Of a DNA stretch of 42,698 nucleotides, positions 1 to 7,061 are shown one piece after another. The notes under the pieces were generated by a model. It saw only the letters and a program-made list of their open reading frames with translations, did not search any database and had not been told where the DNA came from. This DNA is from Tanticharoenia sakaeratensis NBRC 103193 (GTDB taxonomy: Bacteria > Pseudomonadota > Alphaproteobacteria > Acetobacterales > Acetobacteraceae): NCBI RefSeq assembly GCF_000963885.1, contig NZ_BALE01000007.1, forward strand, positions 1-42,698, given 5' to 3'. How positions within the stretch are numbered: the stretch's first letter is position 1; the number at the start of each line of letters is the position of its first letter. The translations under genes were made by a program, and so were the position numbers.

Positions 1-42
1 AAGCAGCAGGATATGAACCGGATTAACGTGGAACGGCTCTAG
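1..42. mobile_element. Probable insertion-sequence terminus (left edge)
   Basis: The first 42 nt are the exact reverse complement of the last 42 nt of the window. Identity stops immediately after a CTAG tetranucleotide on both sides. This is what is expected if both window edges lie a short way inside copies of the same IS element; CTAG would then be the insertion target or part of it, as for YTAR-targeting IS5-family elements (inference). No transposase lies inside the window, so the element cannot be named. Confidence 0.6.
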
Positions 43-336
43 AAGAGGTCGAAACAAATCAAGCCATTTAATGATAACTTTGAACTCGACACGGTCCGGA
101 CGCACCCAGAACCGATTCAAGTCGAGATCGAGAGATCGCCGCTCGTCCAAAATTAGCACAACGTCCTGTATAAGGCCGTCAAAATGATCCTGATCAGTGA
201 CTTCCGGTTCGTCACCACGATACCAAAGAATGTCACCATCGGCCGCCAGTGCTCTAAGCGCGCTGCGTTCACACCCTGGCAGAAGCATCGAAAGCACAGG
301 GTAAGGGGGCTCCGACACACGACGATTGATGCTCAT
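1..336 (-). CDS. Hypothetical protein, 3' end outside window
   Basis: An open frame starts at 336 inside the stop codon of the preceding gene (ATGA overlap) and stays open for all 112 codons to the window edge. It begins MSINRRVSEPPYPVL and has a charged middle around DLDLNRFWVRPDRVEFK. I do not recognise a family. The start is well supported by the overlap, which matches the rest of this operon. The last 14 codons lie in the putative IS terminus, so the true gene may be interrupted there and the final residues (LEPFHVNP...) may belong to the IS. It is the most distal visible gene of a minus-strand accessory operon. Confidence 0.55.
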   Translation of the reverse strand, partial: MSINRRVSEPPYPVLSMLLPGCERSALRALAADGDILWYRGDEPEVTDQDHFDGLIQDVVLILDERRSLDLDLNRFWVRPDRVEFKVIIKWLDLFRPLLEPFHVNPVHILLL

Positions 337-965
337 GCCGCGACCCTCCGCGCCTCGCGCTGGACCGCGCTCCAAGTTGATCCAGTTTTACCAGCGACCA
401 GATCCCGCACCGCTCGGTCGCGCCGACGCGCCTCGGCATCCAGCTCCGTCCAGCCGAGCTCTTCGAGCCATAGATCTAGGCTGCAAGGCAGCTTTTCTGA
501 TCTGAGTGTTGCCAGATCATGCGAAATTCCATACCTTGAGGGCACTAGATCGGCCAAAATAACCCGACTGACTCTCTCGATAGTTGTCGGGTCCGGAGGC
601 TCACGGAAAGCGGCACGCAGCGCGTCTAGAGCCTGCACCATCGTCCGGCGGGACACATACGATAAGGCTGCAAGATACTCGTTCGACAGACCGCTCTCTG
701 CCGCTTTGCGAGGGGCGTCGAACGCCGCTACAGCGTTGAGGAATACTCCAACAGGATCTGACCACAACCACAGAAGGTTAAGATCAAAAGCGTGCATCGA
801 TGGCGGGACCTGACGGAGCCTCAAAACCTGATCGGGCATGGCCGCTGGATCTGCCAGCAGATCGTGCATTACCATAACCGCGCGACCGAGGAGCGAACCT
901 CTGAACGCGCCCACAGCATCCAGCCCACGAAGCGCAAGGCTCTCGCATGACGGCAGCGCGTTCAT
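333..965 (-). CDS. Hypothetical protein, island operon
   Basis: This encodes 210 residues, probably soluble and alpha-helical, with no signal peptide or membrane segment. Readable stretches include FDLNLLWLWSDPVGVFLNAV (about 60-80) and a helix-rich middle, YLAALSYVSRRTMVQALDAL. No family is recognised. The start overlaps the stop of the HTH gene upstream (ATGA at 962-965), and its own stop overlaps the next start (333-336), so it is translationally coupled on both sides. Being sandwiched between an AlpA-like HTH gene and a truncated unknown suggests a role in the island's own biology, but no function can be assigned. Confidence 0.7.
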   Translation of the reverse strand: MNALPSCESLALRGLDAVGAFRGSLLGRAVMVMHDLLADPAAMPDQVLRLRQVPPSMHAFDLNLLWLWSDPVGVFLNAVAAFDAPRKAAESGLSNEYLAALSYVSRRTMVQALDALRAAFREPPDPTTIERVSRVILADLVPSRYGISHDLATLRSEKLPCSLDLWLEELGWTELDAEARRRDRAVRDLVAGKTGSTWSAVQREARRVAA

Positions 966-1234
966 CGCGCCTCTCCGATGCGCCGCACGGTTGCATTGCT
1001 GGTAGAGCGGACCGACCGGCTTCTGATCCAGTCCTGCAACGCGTCCATCGCGTAGCCGATCCGGCGATCGGAAAGTTGGACGAACGGCGGTCCCGAACCG
1101 TCGAGTCGCTTACCCTGCAATGTGCGCCGCGCCATGTTGAGCATCGACGCCGCCTCGGCTTCCGAGACGACCAGTCGATGATGCCCCCCCATCAATCGAG
1201 CATCGCTACCCACGCTTATCTGTTCCACAATCAT
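962..1234 (-). CDS. AlpA/excisionase-like helix-turn-helix protein
   Basis: This 90-residue protein has a winged HTH of the HTH_17/AlpA type at about residues 20-75: VSEAEAASMLNMARRTLQGKR, then a variable wing, then RRIGYAMDALQDWIRSR. Proteins of this type act as excisionases or local transcription regulators on mobile elements. It lies 96 bp downstream of the previous minus-strand gene, so it may share that transcript or start a new one. The stop overlaps the next start by ATGA. An alternative start is Met15 (MGGHHRLVV). Confidence 0.75.
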   Translation of the reverse strand: MIVEQISVGSDARLMGGHHRLVVSEAEAASMLNMARRTLQGKRLDGSGPPFVQLSDRRIGYAMDALQDWIRSRSVRSTSNATVRRIGEAR

Positions 1235-1330
1235 ATGTCCGTATCCGCATCGGCAGCTGCGGGATGCGTGCTACCATATGCGGGAAGGTGCAGAGAGGAC
1301 GCGGTGAAGTCGGCCGATAAGGCCAGCAAT

Positions 1331-2335
1331 TCAATTTCCGGCCTTACCGGCCTTCTTCTCGGCGGCGATTTTTCGCGCTTCGGCTTTTACAATTTCTCGG
1401 ATCGAGCTTTCGCTAAGACTGAGATCCTCTTTATGCGCCGTAAGGGCCGCTGCTACGTAGCCCTCACATTCCGATTGTTTGCCCGTCTCACTCTTCAGGT
1501 CCTCGCCATTGTCGAGCAGCCATTCTCGTGCTTTGGACGTGGCATAAATATTGGCTAATGACGGAGGGCGGCCTATTCTAGAACCGGTTTTCTTCTGCAA
1601 CGAAGAATCATTTAATTCGGCCTCTCGGCCAACAGGCGCGTCCTCTACGGCGATTGCAGAAAATGCGATTTCAAGACCGACAATTTTCCGCCCATCGAAG
1701 GTTTCGGCACTATTGTCCGTTGGATAAAGGGATGCGGCTTTCCAGAAGCGTTCTGGAACCAATCGCGGCTCATCGAAGGCACTCGCGCCATTCTCAAATC
1801 CCCGCGCAACTAAGGTTCCAGCTTTTAGCTTTTCCAACAGCTTTTGTTGGATCTCGACGTCGAGATCCCGCAAGCGCTGCTGGGGAGAGGAAAGCGGGAA
1901 ACATATTATGGATCGAACTACATCTGCGCCCTGCGCAACAAGGTGAAGAACCTCTTCGGCCTCCGCAACAGGGCCGAAAGCCAAGGCGGCATCGTTGACA
2001 GAAAGCCAACTCACTTTGCCCTTGTTCTGCAACGCCGCCAGCTCCGGCGAGCACGGCGTGTCGTCATCGTCCATACCCGCCCCACGTCGGCAGCCCCCAC
2101 GCATGAACAGGTGCGGCGCGGCGGGCCAGTCGTGGGGTCCCGGCATTCGGTGGCCAAACCTAGCCGCGCCGGGACTGAGCATGGATCGCGCGGCCGTTCC
2201 CTGCAAGTACAGAGCGCCATCTTTCGACACTTCAGCCAGTCTCAGGAAAGTGGCCGAGCAAGCCTGCGTTAGCCTCGCCTCCTGCATGACGCGAGGCGCG
2301 ATCGATGGCGCACCCGGCAGCAGCACGGCGGCCAT
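1331..2335 (-). CDS. Hypothetical protein with basic C-terminal tail
   Basis: This encodes 334 residues and is not assigned to a named family. The centre (about 165-230) reads LLEKLKAGTLVARGF...PRLVPERFWKAASLYPTDNSAETFDGRKIVGLEI. This pattern (a 'short segment giving access/gain', then a 'W/F-rich lid', then 'V-x-V/I') recurs in many uncharacterised proteobacterial proteins. The C-terminal third contains RIGRPPS, an AT-hook-like core, and ends in a Lys/Ala-rich helix. The chosen ATG overlaps the upstream stop (TGATG). GTG at 2338 is possible, and a Met at 2074 (MDDDDTPC) would remove a less protein-like N-terminal 87 residues. The gene is coupled to the minus-strand island operon. Confidence 0.65.
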   Translation of the reverse strand: MAAVLLPGAPSIAPRVMQEARLTQACSATFLRLAEVSKDGALYLQGTAARSMLSPGAARFGHRMPGPHDWPAAPHLFMRGGCRRGAGMDDDDTPCSPELAALQNKGKVSWLSVNDAALAFGPVAEAEEVLHLVAQGADVVRSIICFPLSSPQQRLRDLDVEIQQKLLEKLKAGTLVARGFENGASAFDEPRLVPERFWKAASLYPTDNSAETFDGRKIVGLEIAFSAIAVEDAPVGREAELNDSSLQKKTGSRIGRPPSLANIYATSKAREWLLDNGEDLKSETGKQSECEGYVAAALTAHKEDLSLSESSIREIVKAEARKIAAEKKAGKAGN

Positions 2336-2604
2336 CACGATGCCACCCGCCAGCGATCGAGCACGGGCTTGTCATGGATCGCCGAAAGCCGGTGCGCGAT
2401 CTGCCGGGCGGTTTCGACCGGTCTCGGCGCCGTAAGGTCCGCCCAGGTATCGTCGTCAAAATCCGCGCATACCCGATAGCGGTGCTCATCGTTCCAGAGC
2501 ACTCGCTCAACGCTCAGCCACACGACCGCCGCCAAGTAGATGCGCTCGACCGCGACCGGACCATTCGTGTAATCCTTGCCGCTCCGGGTCAGATCGACGC
2601 TCAT
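2335..2604 (-). CDS. Small hypothetical protein, island operon
   Basis: This encodes 89 residues: MSVDLTRSGKDYTNGPVAVERIYLA, then WLSVERVLWNDEHRYRVCADFDDDTWADL, then a helical end. It is Trp-rich and acidic in the middle, with no membrane segment, and I recognise no family. It overlaps the upstream 330-residue gene by ATGA (2601-2604) and the downstream start by TGATG. This double coupling is the main evidence that it is a real gene. Confidence 0.6.
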   Translation of the reverse strand: MSVDLTRSGKDYTNGPVAVERIYLAAVVWLSVERVLWNDEHRYRVCADFDDDTWADLTAPRPVETARQIAHRLSAIHDKPVLDRWRVAS

Positions 2605-3593
2605 GGCATGGCCTCATCGATAGCCGCGCATCGGCGTCTGATCTCGTCGGCCGCCCATATGACCGCCCCGGCGAAATCGCTTGCGCCGGAAGTATGCAAC
2701 ACATCCGGGACGCGTTCCTGCTGGCCAAGCCCCGCCCAATGCAACAGACAGGCCACGTGGGAGATGGATTGCGTCGCGTCATGCATCGCATCGCCCGCGG
2801 CGACTGATAGCACACGATCGCCCTGGCGCAGCCGCCCAACCCCTGTCACCTCGGCCCCATCGGGTTGGGACGCAAGCACATCGACGCACACAGACCACAC
2901 CAGATGCTCTCGCCCTTCGACATCCGGCGACAACGCCGACGGCGGCTCGTCATTGGCAATCGGCCACTCACTCTGATCCAGCTCGCGCATCGTCACACGG
3001 GCCTTAGCTTGTAGCCCGGCCGACGTGCGCGCTGGCATAGCAGCGACCCGGGCAGCACAGGCCGCTATGGCGTCCAGCGCGGCGTTGAGGGCCTGATCGA
3101 TTTCCGGCGTCGTATTCACTACGGTTCGGCCCGGGTGATCCTCCGAGGCCCGCCAGGCCGTGAAATACGCTGCACAGGCATCGATCAGCGCCGCGTCCGG
3201 ATGTCCTGCCTCAACCCCTGATGCCAGAGAGCACAGACGGGGCTTTGCGCGGCGATCGGGGCCCAGATCCCGAAGCACAGCGGCGGATAACTGCCCGAAC
3301 CAGTCCTCGGCGGTCTCGATCAGCGTCTCGAAATCAGAGCCTGGACGCTGGATCGCCCGCAAGGCTTCCATTTGCGCGGCCCGACCCGCATCGGTTGTCG
3401 CTTCGAGCCGGACGATATCGCGCAGCAGTTCGTCGGCATGCCGATGCAACACCTTCCACTGTCGGGACTGCGTGTCTTCGATCGCGTCGCGCGCCCTGAT
3501 GACGGCGATAAATTCGAGACATGCCTGTTTCAGCGCGGCGTCGTTCGAGACGGCATTGTCCGATTTCGGCGATTGAATGTCGGTAGCAATCAT
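2601..3593 (-). CDS. Hypothetical protein with two copies of a helical repeat domain
   Basis: This encodes 330 residues, soluble and alpha-helical. Two segments resemble each other: DAALKQACLEFIAVIRA (18-34) with LEATTDAGRAAQMEALRAI (63-81), and DAALIDACAAYFTAWRA (133-149) with MPARTSAGLQAKARVTMREL (186-205). The 'T-x-x-G-x-x-x-K/Q-A' element is also present in the next gene (TPARTVAGIRVKARAVRRI), so the operon encodes three copies of one domain. Such 'P-A-T/R-T-x-x-G-x-x-x-K-A' proteins are common, uncharacterised, in alphaproteobacterial islands (recollection of the family style, not a search). Both ends overlap neighbours (3590-3593, 2601-2604). Confidence 0.7.
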   Translation of the reverse strand: MIATDIQSPKSDNAVSNDAALKQACLEFIAVIRARDAIEDTQSRQWKVLHRHADELLRDIVRLEATTDAGRAAQMEALRAIQRPGSDFETLIETAEDWFGQLSAAVLRDLGPDRRAKPRLCSLASGVEAGHPDAALIDACAAYFTAWRASEDHPGRTVVNTTPEIDQALNAALDAIAACAARVAAMPARTSAGLQAKARVTMRELDQSEWPIANDEPPSALSPDVEGREHLVWSVCVDVLASQPDGAEVTGVGRLRQGDRVLSVAAGDAMHDATQSISHVACLLHWAGLGQQERVPDVLHTSGASDFAGAVIWAADEIRRRCAAIDEAMP

Positions 3594-4021
3594 AATACCG
3601 CCCCCTCCATGTCGGTCAGCAGCGATCGCGTCGCCGCGTCACGCATGGATTTTGACAACACGCCGTCACCAAGGATCCGGCGGACAGCGCGTGCCTTGAC
3701 CCTGATGCCCGCCACGGTCCGGGCGGGCGTCTCGCAGATAGCTTCGATGACCGCCCGGCGCTGGATCAACAAATCCGCCAGCGGGCCAGCCGCGACAGGG
3801 AGGCCCGACAACAGACGCGCCCGTGATCGCTCGATCAAACCAAGCTCAGCGCACAGCGCGGCAAGCTGGCCATCGCGCGGTATCGCGCCGCTGGCCCGAT
3901 CATCGAACGAGCGAACATGGCCGTCGCGGACTGCTTCGCGGACCAGCGCCGAAAGCGCGGCGATCGCGGCGGCATGAGCGCCCGGTGCTGAGCCGTCGCC
4001 GAATGAATGCATGTCGGTCAT
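3590..4021 (-). CDS. Hypothetical protein with single copy of the shared repeat domain
   Basis: This encodes 143 residues from ATG 4021, which overlaps the stop of the small membrane-protein gene upstream (ATGA). The frame extends to 4300, but that extension would cover the whole upstream gene and the intergenic operator, so the shorter start is preferred. The C-terminal half carries ETPARTVAGIRVKARAVRRIL (about 97-117), matching both repeats in the downstream 330-residue protein. Function unknown; probably a partner or paralogue of that protein. Confidence 0.7.
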   Translation of the reverse strand: MTDMHSFGDGSAPGAHAAAIAALSALVREAVRDGHVRSFDDRASGAIPRDGQLAALCAELGLIERSRARLLSGLPVAAGPLADLLIQRRAVIEAICETPARTVAGIRVKARAVRRILGDGVLSKSMRDAATRSLLTDMEGAVL

Positions 4022-4242
4022 CGGATCGACCTCGACACGCGGCCCGTATGCGCAACATGCCGCTCCATGCCGGCCAAGTGACGCCCGTGCTTTATCGCAA
4101 GGCCAGATGGATGGGCGAGGAAGATAAGTGAGAGACAGAAGAGCAATGCCCCCAGCATGCCGGACCCGATCTCCGGTATGAGACGCGCAGCATCGTTCTT
4201 TGCCCGGTCCGCGCCGGGCATGATAAGGGCTTCTACAGCCAT
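4018..4242 (-). CDS. Small single-pass membrane protein, first gene of island operon
   Basis: This encodes 74 residues, with a hydrophobic segment around 28-44 (GMLGALLFCLSLIFLAH) flanked by a polar N-terminus and a basic C-terminus (KHGRHLAGMERHVAHTGRVSRSIR). A purine-rich ribosome binding site (GAGAGGAA) lies about 8 nt before the ATG. It is the first gene of the minus-strand operon, divergent from an XRE regulator, and its stop overlaps the next start. Function unknown. Confidence 0.6.
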   Translation of the reverse strand: MAVEALIMPGADRAKNDAARLIPEIGSGMLGALLFCLSLIFLAHPSGLAIKHGRHLAGMERHVAHTGRVSRSIR

Positions 4243-4304
4243 ATCCGAGGTTCCTCTCGGCTGTGGTTAGGCTGGTTTGCGGTGTTGGTAGCACCCTCAC
4301 CAGC

Positions 4305-4344
4305 CGTTTCGTTCTTGCGAAACGCTACGGAGAGTGTCACTCTC
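4305..4344. promoter_or_regulatory. Two inverted repeats in divergent promoter region (putative XRE operators)
   Basis: Between the minus-strand operon (start 4242) and the XRE gene (start about 4374) lie two inverted repeats. CGTTTCG-6 nt-CGAAACG is at 4305-4324, and the perfect palindrome GAGAGTG-T-CACTCTC is at 4330-4344. Position and symmetry fit binding sites of the divergently encoded XRE repressor, which would control both directions. The assignment of binding protein is inference. Confidence 0.5.
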
Positions 4345-4373
4345 GCCCATTAGAAGCAAGCGGAAATAATACT

Positions 4374-4634
4374 GTGGATAGCGTTTTGTCGTCGCAGGTC
4401 AGAGCAGCGCGAGGCCTACTCGGCTGGAACCGCGATCAACTGGTAGCGGCAAGCGGTGTAACCAAGAGCACCCTTGTCCGCTTCGAAGATGGCAGCTCGA
4501 CACCACGTGAGCGTACGATCGACGCGATCCGCACATCTCTCGAACATGCCGGCATAGAGTTCATCCCGCAGAATGGCGGCGGTCCAGGCGTTCGCCTCCG
4601 GCATCCGATTAAGCCGAGCGAACCGACAGCCTGA
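4374..4634 (+). CDS. XRE-family (Cro/CI-type HTH) regulator
   Basis: This encodes 86 residues if GTG 4374 is the start. The HTH is SQVRAARGLLGWNRDQLVAASGVTKSTLVRFEDG, followed by RTIDAIRTSLEHAGIEFIPQNGGGPGVRLR. That tail is characteristic of a small alphaproteobacterial XRE family. The frame is open to 4263, but the extra N-terminus is not HTH-like and covers the operator palindromes, so a start near 4374 (or TTG 4386) is preferred. It is divergent from the unknown operon and probably its repressor. A paralogue with the same tail sits at 6837-7061. Confidence 0.75.
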   Translation: MDSVLSSQVRAARGLLGWNRDQLVAASGVTKSTLVRFEDGSSTPRERTIDAIRTSLEHAGIEFIPQNGGGPGVRLRHPIKPSEPTA

Positions 4635-4652
4635 CCTCGGATTGTCAGCTTC

Positions 4653-5273
4653 TCACAACGTCTGATTCGACGAGACATTGTTTAGAAACGACAATGGTAT
4701 GCCTGTCTGGACGAGCCACCGACGACGATCGGAAAATGCCTTGCGGGCAGCATTGCGAAAGTAAAGGACGTCCTGAACCCGGCCCCGCAGCGTTGCAATT
4801 TCTTCTTGCTGCATTTCGAGCCAACGCGGTTCCCATTTAGCCTTGTCTCGATAATAGCGCCTTCGTGCCTTTTTCAAAGCGCGCTTGGCCTCAGCCTCAT
4901 GATCACGAGCTACGCGAAAAGGTTTCTCGACCTCTTGCAGGGTTCGACGAGCGGCGCAGACCATGCGCCATGCGAGCAAAAGCTCGAGGAGTGTGGAAGG
5001 CTCGCCTTCGGCAATCAGGGACAGATGCAAGTCAGGCCGCAGAACCCCCGGAGGCACCCCGAGTGCTGCCGCTACAGCCGCTACGCGGCGCCTCGGCACC
5101 CGCTTCCATTCGCTGACAGTTTGAACTGAAAGACCGCCGCAGGCCGTCGCGATACGTTTCAGATCACCCCACTGCCGAACAATGGGATATCCGTTGGTCA
5201 ATCGCCACGGTGCTTCCGGCCCCCGGACGTGCACTTTCCTCTTTGGGCCGGAATGGGACGCGATTGATGCCAT
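4653..5273 (-). CDS. HTH protein (YdaS/Cro-like) with C-terminal coiled coil
   Basis: This encodes 206 residues. The N-terminal HTH at about 37-80 (LKRIATACGGLSVQTVSEWKRVPRRRVAAVAAALGVPP...LRPDL) resembles YdaS-type Cro homologues of prophages and islands. Residues about 100-165 are a highly charged helix (EVEKPFRVARDHEAEAKRALKK...), probably a coiled coil for oligomerisation. It lies 86 bp downstream of the first integrase gene on the same strand and converges on the XRE gene at 4634. An 8-bp inverted repeat overlaps its start codon, suggesting autoregulation. Target unknown. Confidence 0.65.
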   Translation of the reverse strand: MASIASHSGPKRKVHVRGPEAPWRLTNGYPIVRQWGDLKRIATACGGLSVQTVSEWKRVPRRRVAAVAAALGVPPGVLRPDLHLSLIAEGEPSTLLELLLAWRMVCAARRTLQEVEKPFRVARDHEAEAKRALKKARRRYYRDKAKWEPRWLEMQQEEIATLRGRVQDVLYFRNAARKAFSDRRRWLVQTGIPLSFLNNVSSNQTL

Positions 5274-5310
5274 CTGGCAGTTGTCGCAGCAGACGGTTTA
5301 AGTGCCAGAT
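5272..5310. promoter_or_regulatory. Inverted repeat overlapping start of HTH gene
   Basis: ATCTGGCA (5272-5279) and TGCCAGAT (5303-5310) are perfect inverted arms 23 nt apart. They lie at the start codon and immediate upstream region of the minus-strand HTH gene. The placement suits an autoregulatory operator; this is inference from position only. Confidence 0.35.
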
Positions 5311-5359
5311 AGCTCCTGTGACGCACCTCATTTTTCAGGAGAGTGCGAGATAGCGCGCG

Positions 5360-6655
5360 TTACATCAGCACGCTGGTGAAAGGATCACCGCACCCGGCAT
5401 ATGCACGCGGATCGAAGACCGACCGTGTCGGCGCGGCGACGGCCGATGCCGAAAGGCACCATGCACCCCACTCTTCCATCATCGGGCGCCGTCGCTCGAG
5501 CAGATCGGATCGGGCATAGGCCGCTTCTACCTTGCTGCTTTTCACATGTGCCAGTGCCGCTTCCGCGACCTCTCGCGGATAGGACGTGGCCTCCGACGCC
5601 CAGTCCCGAAAGGTCGAGCGGAACCCATGGGGCACAATCGGCCGGCCGGTCAGATGATCCAGCCAGCGCGGGGCCTCGCCGGTTCTGTCGCCGTTCAATC
5701 GGCGGATCAGGTGCGTCATCGTCATTTCGCTAAGCCCTGTTCCCCTGTCTCCCGGGAATACAAGCGCCTTCGGATCCATGACATCCGGCCGCACGCTGTC
5801 CAGGACGGCGATAGCTTGAGCAGATAGTGGAACGCGATGATAGCGCCGCATCTTCGTGCGCGACGCCGGTAAAATCCAGGTCCGAGCCTTGGGATCTACT
5901 TCGCCCCAGGTCATGCCGCGCACTTCCCCTGACCGCGCGGCGGTCAAGATGACAAAGGCAAGGGCGCGAGGAGCAAAGCCGGTCCGGGGCGCCAACGCCG
6001 CCATGAACGCGGGCATCCGTTCCCAGGCCAGCGAAGGTTGATGCTCGACCATCCTGACCCGGGTGGGTGCAGGCAACCGAAATGCAAGCTGACCATGCCA
6101 CCGCGCCGGGTTCTCTCCCGATCGCCAGCCACGCGCCCGGGCACTGTCAAGGATGGCTTCGATACGACCGCGCAGGCGCGATGCCGTCTCGGGTGTCTTG
6201 CCCCAAATCGGTCGGAGCACATCAAGCACCATGTCCGATGTCACCGCGCGGACATCGACCTGCCCGAGGATCGAATAGGCATGTTTCTCGAGGGTCTGGC
6301 GCCATTGCCAAGCATGCTTATCATTCTTCCAGCCAAGCACCCGATCGGCCAGAAAAACCTCGGCCGCCGCCCGGAAGGTCCGGTCTTCCGAGACGACGGA
6401 TCTCTTACGGGCTTCAATTGGGTCGATCCCCTGCCGAATCAGCGCTCGCGCCTCGACGGTCGCCTGCCGAGCCTGCTTAAGACTTACTGTGGGATACGCC
6501 CCAAGGCCCATGTCGCGGCTACGCTTGTTCATCATGAAACGCAGCACCCACACCTTGCGCCCGTCTGGCCGCACATGCAGATGCAGTCCGTCTCCGTCAC
6601 CATGCCGGCCGGACTTCGTCTGGGCTTGCACGCCCACCGCTGTAAGCTTTCCCAT
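5360..6655 (-). CDS. Tyrosine recombinase, CP4-57/IntA-type integrase
   Basis: This encodes 431 residues, full length for the family. The N-terminal DUF4102-type arm-binding region (GDGLHLHVRPDGRKVWVLRF, 21-40; MGLGAYPTVSLKQAR, 49-63) is followed by a SAM-like core-binding domain and a catalytic domain with Arg241 (TAARSGEVRG), His343/Arg346 (HGFR), His370 and Tyr380. All catalytic residues are present, so the enzyme should be active. No tRNA-like attachment site is visible in the 180 bp upstream of its start, where one would be expected. This suggests a nested or rearranged element inside the larger island. Confidence 0.92.
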   Translation of the reverse strand: MGKLTAVGVQAQTKSGRHGDGDGLHLHVRPDGRKVWVLRFMMNKRSRDMGLGAYPTVSLKQARQATVEARALIRQGIDPIEARKRSVVSEDRTFRAAAEVFLADRVLGWKNDKHAWQWRQTLEKHAYSILGQVDVRAVTSDMVLDVLRPIWGKTPETASRLRGRIEAILDSARARGWRSGENPARWHGQLAFRLPAPTRVRMVEHQPSLAWERMPAFMAALAPRTGFAPRALAFVILTAARSGEVRGMTWGEVDPKARTWILPASRTKMRRYHRVPLSAQAIAVLDSVRPDVMDPKALVFPGDRGTGLSEMTMTHLIRRLNGDRTGEAPRWLDHLTGRPIVPHGFRSTFRDWASEATSYPREVAEAALAHVKSSKVEAAYARSDLLERRRPMMEEWGAWCLSASAVAAPTRSVFDPRAYAGCGDPFTSVLM

Positions 6656-6836
6656 GGTGTGATCCTGAAGCCTCTATTGGATCGGTCTGAGCGTTTTTAC
6701 TGAGGACTTCCCATGTGAAACACCCCATTACCGTTGTTGCGAGCCTGTGACCGGTGCATTGCTCACAAAAACCGAACGTGGTTAGGATAAGGATCGATAC
6801 GCTATACGCAATGGGAAATCTGTACATGGTTCGGAA

Positions 6837-7061
6837 ATGATCGCGGCCCAATGTCGTATGGCGCGAGCAGCATTGGAACTCGGGGTGCGTGAGCTTGCGA
6901 GCGCGGCTGGCGTCTCGCCGGAAACTATCGTTCGGCTGGAGAAAGGCGAAACGCTGCGTCCACGAACACTTTCCGCGATCCGTACGGCGCTTGAAGGTGC
7001 TGGCATCGTCTTCGTGCCTGCGAACGGTGGTGGCGCCGGCGTCAGGTTACCGCGCGAATGA
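6837..7061 (+). CDS. XRE-family HTH regulator of putative defence operon
   Basis: This 74-residue protein is nearly all HTH: MARAALELGVRELASAAGVSPETIVRLEKGE, then TLSAIRTALEGAGIVFVPANGGGAGVRLPRE. It is the same small family as the regulator at 4374-4634. Its stop overlaps the start of the Abi_C gene (ATG 7058, TGA 7059), making it the first gene of a three-gene translationally coupled operon. It is probably the autorepressor that keeps the two effector genes quiet (inference). Confidence 0.85.
   Translation: MIAAQCRMARAALELGVRELASAAGVSPETIVRLEKGETLRPRTLSAIRTALEGAGIVFVPANGGGAGVRLPRE

Noticed and set aside
1844-2435. Plus-strand frames opposite the minus-strand operon
   Set aside because: They are Arg/Pro/Ser-rich shadows of the coupled minus-strand genes, with no ribosome binding sites or overlaps.
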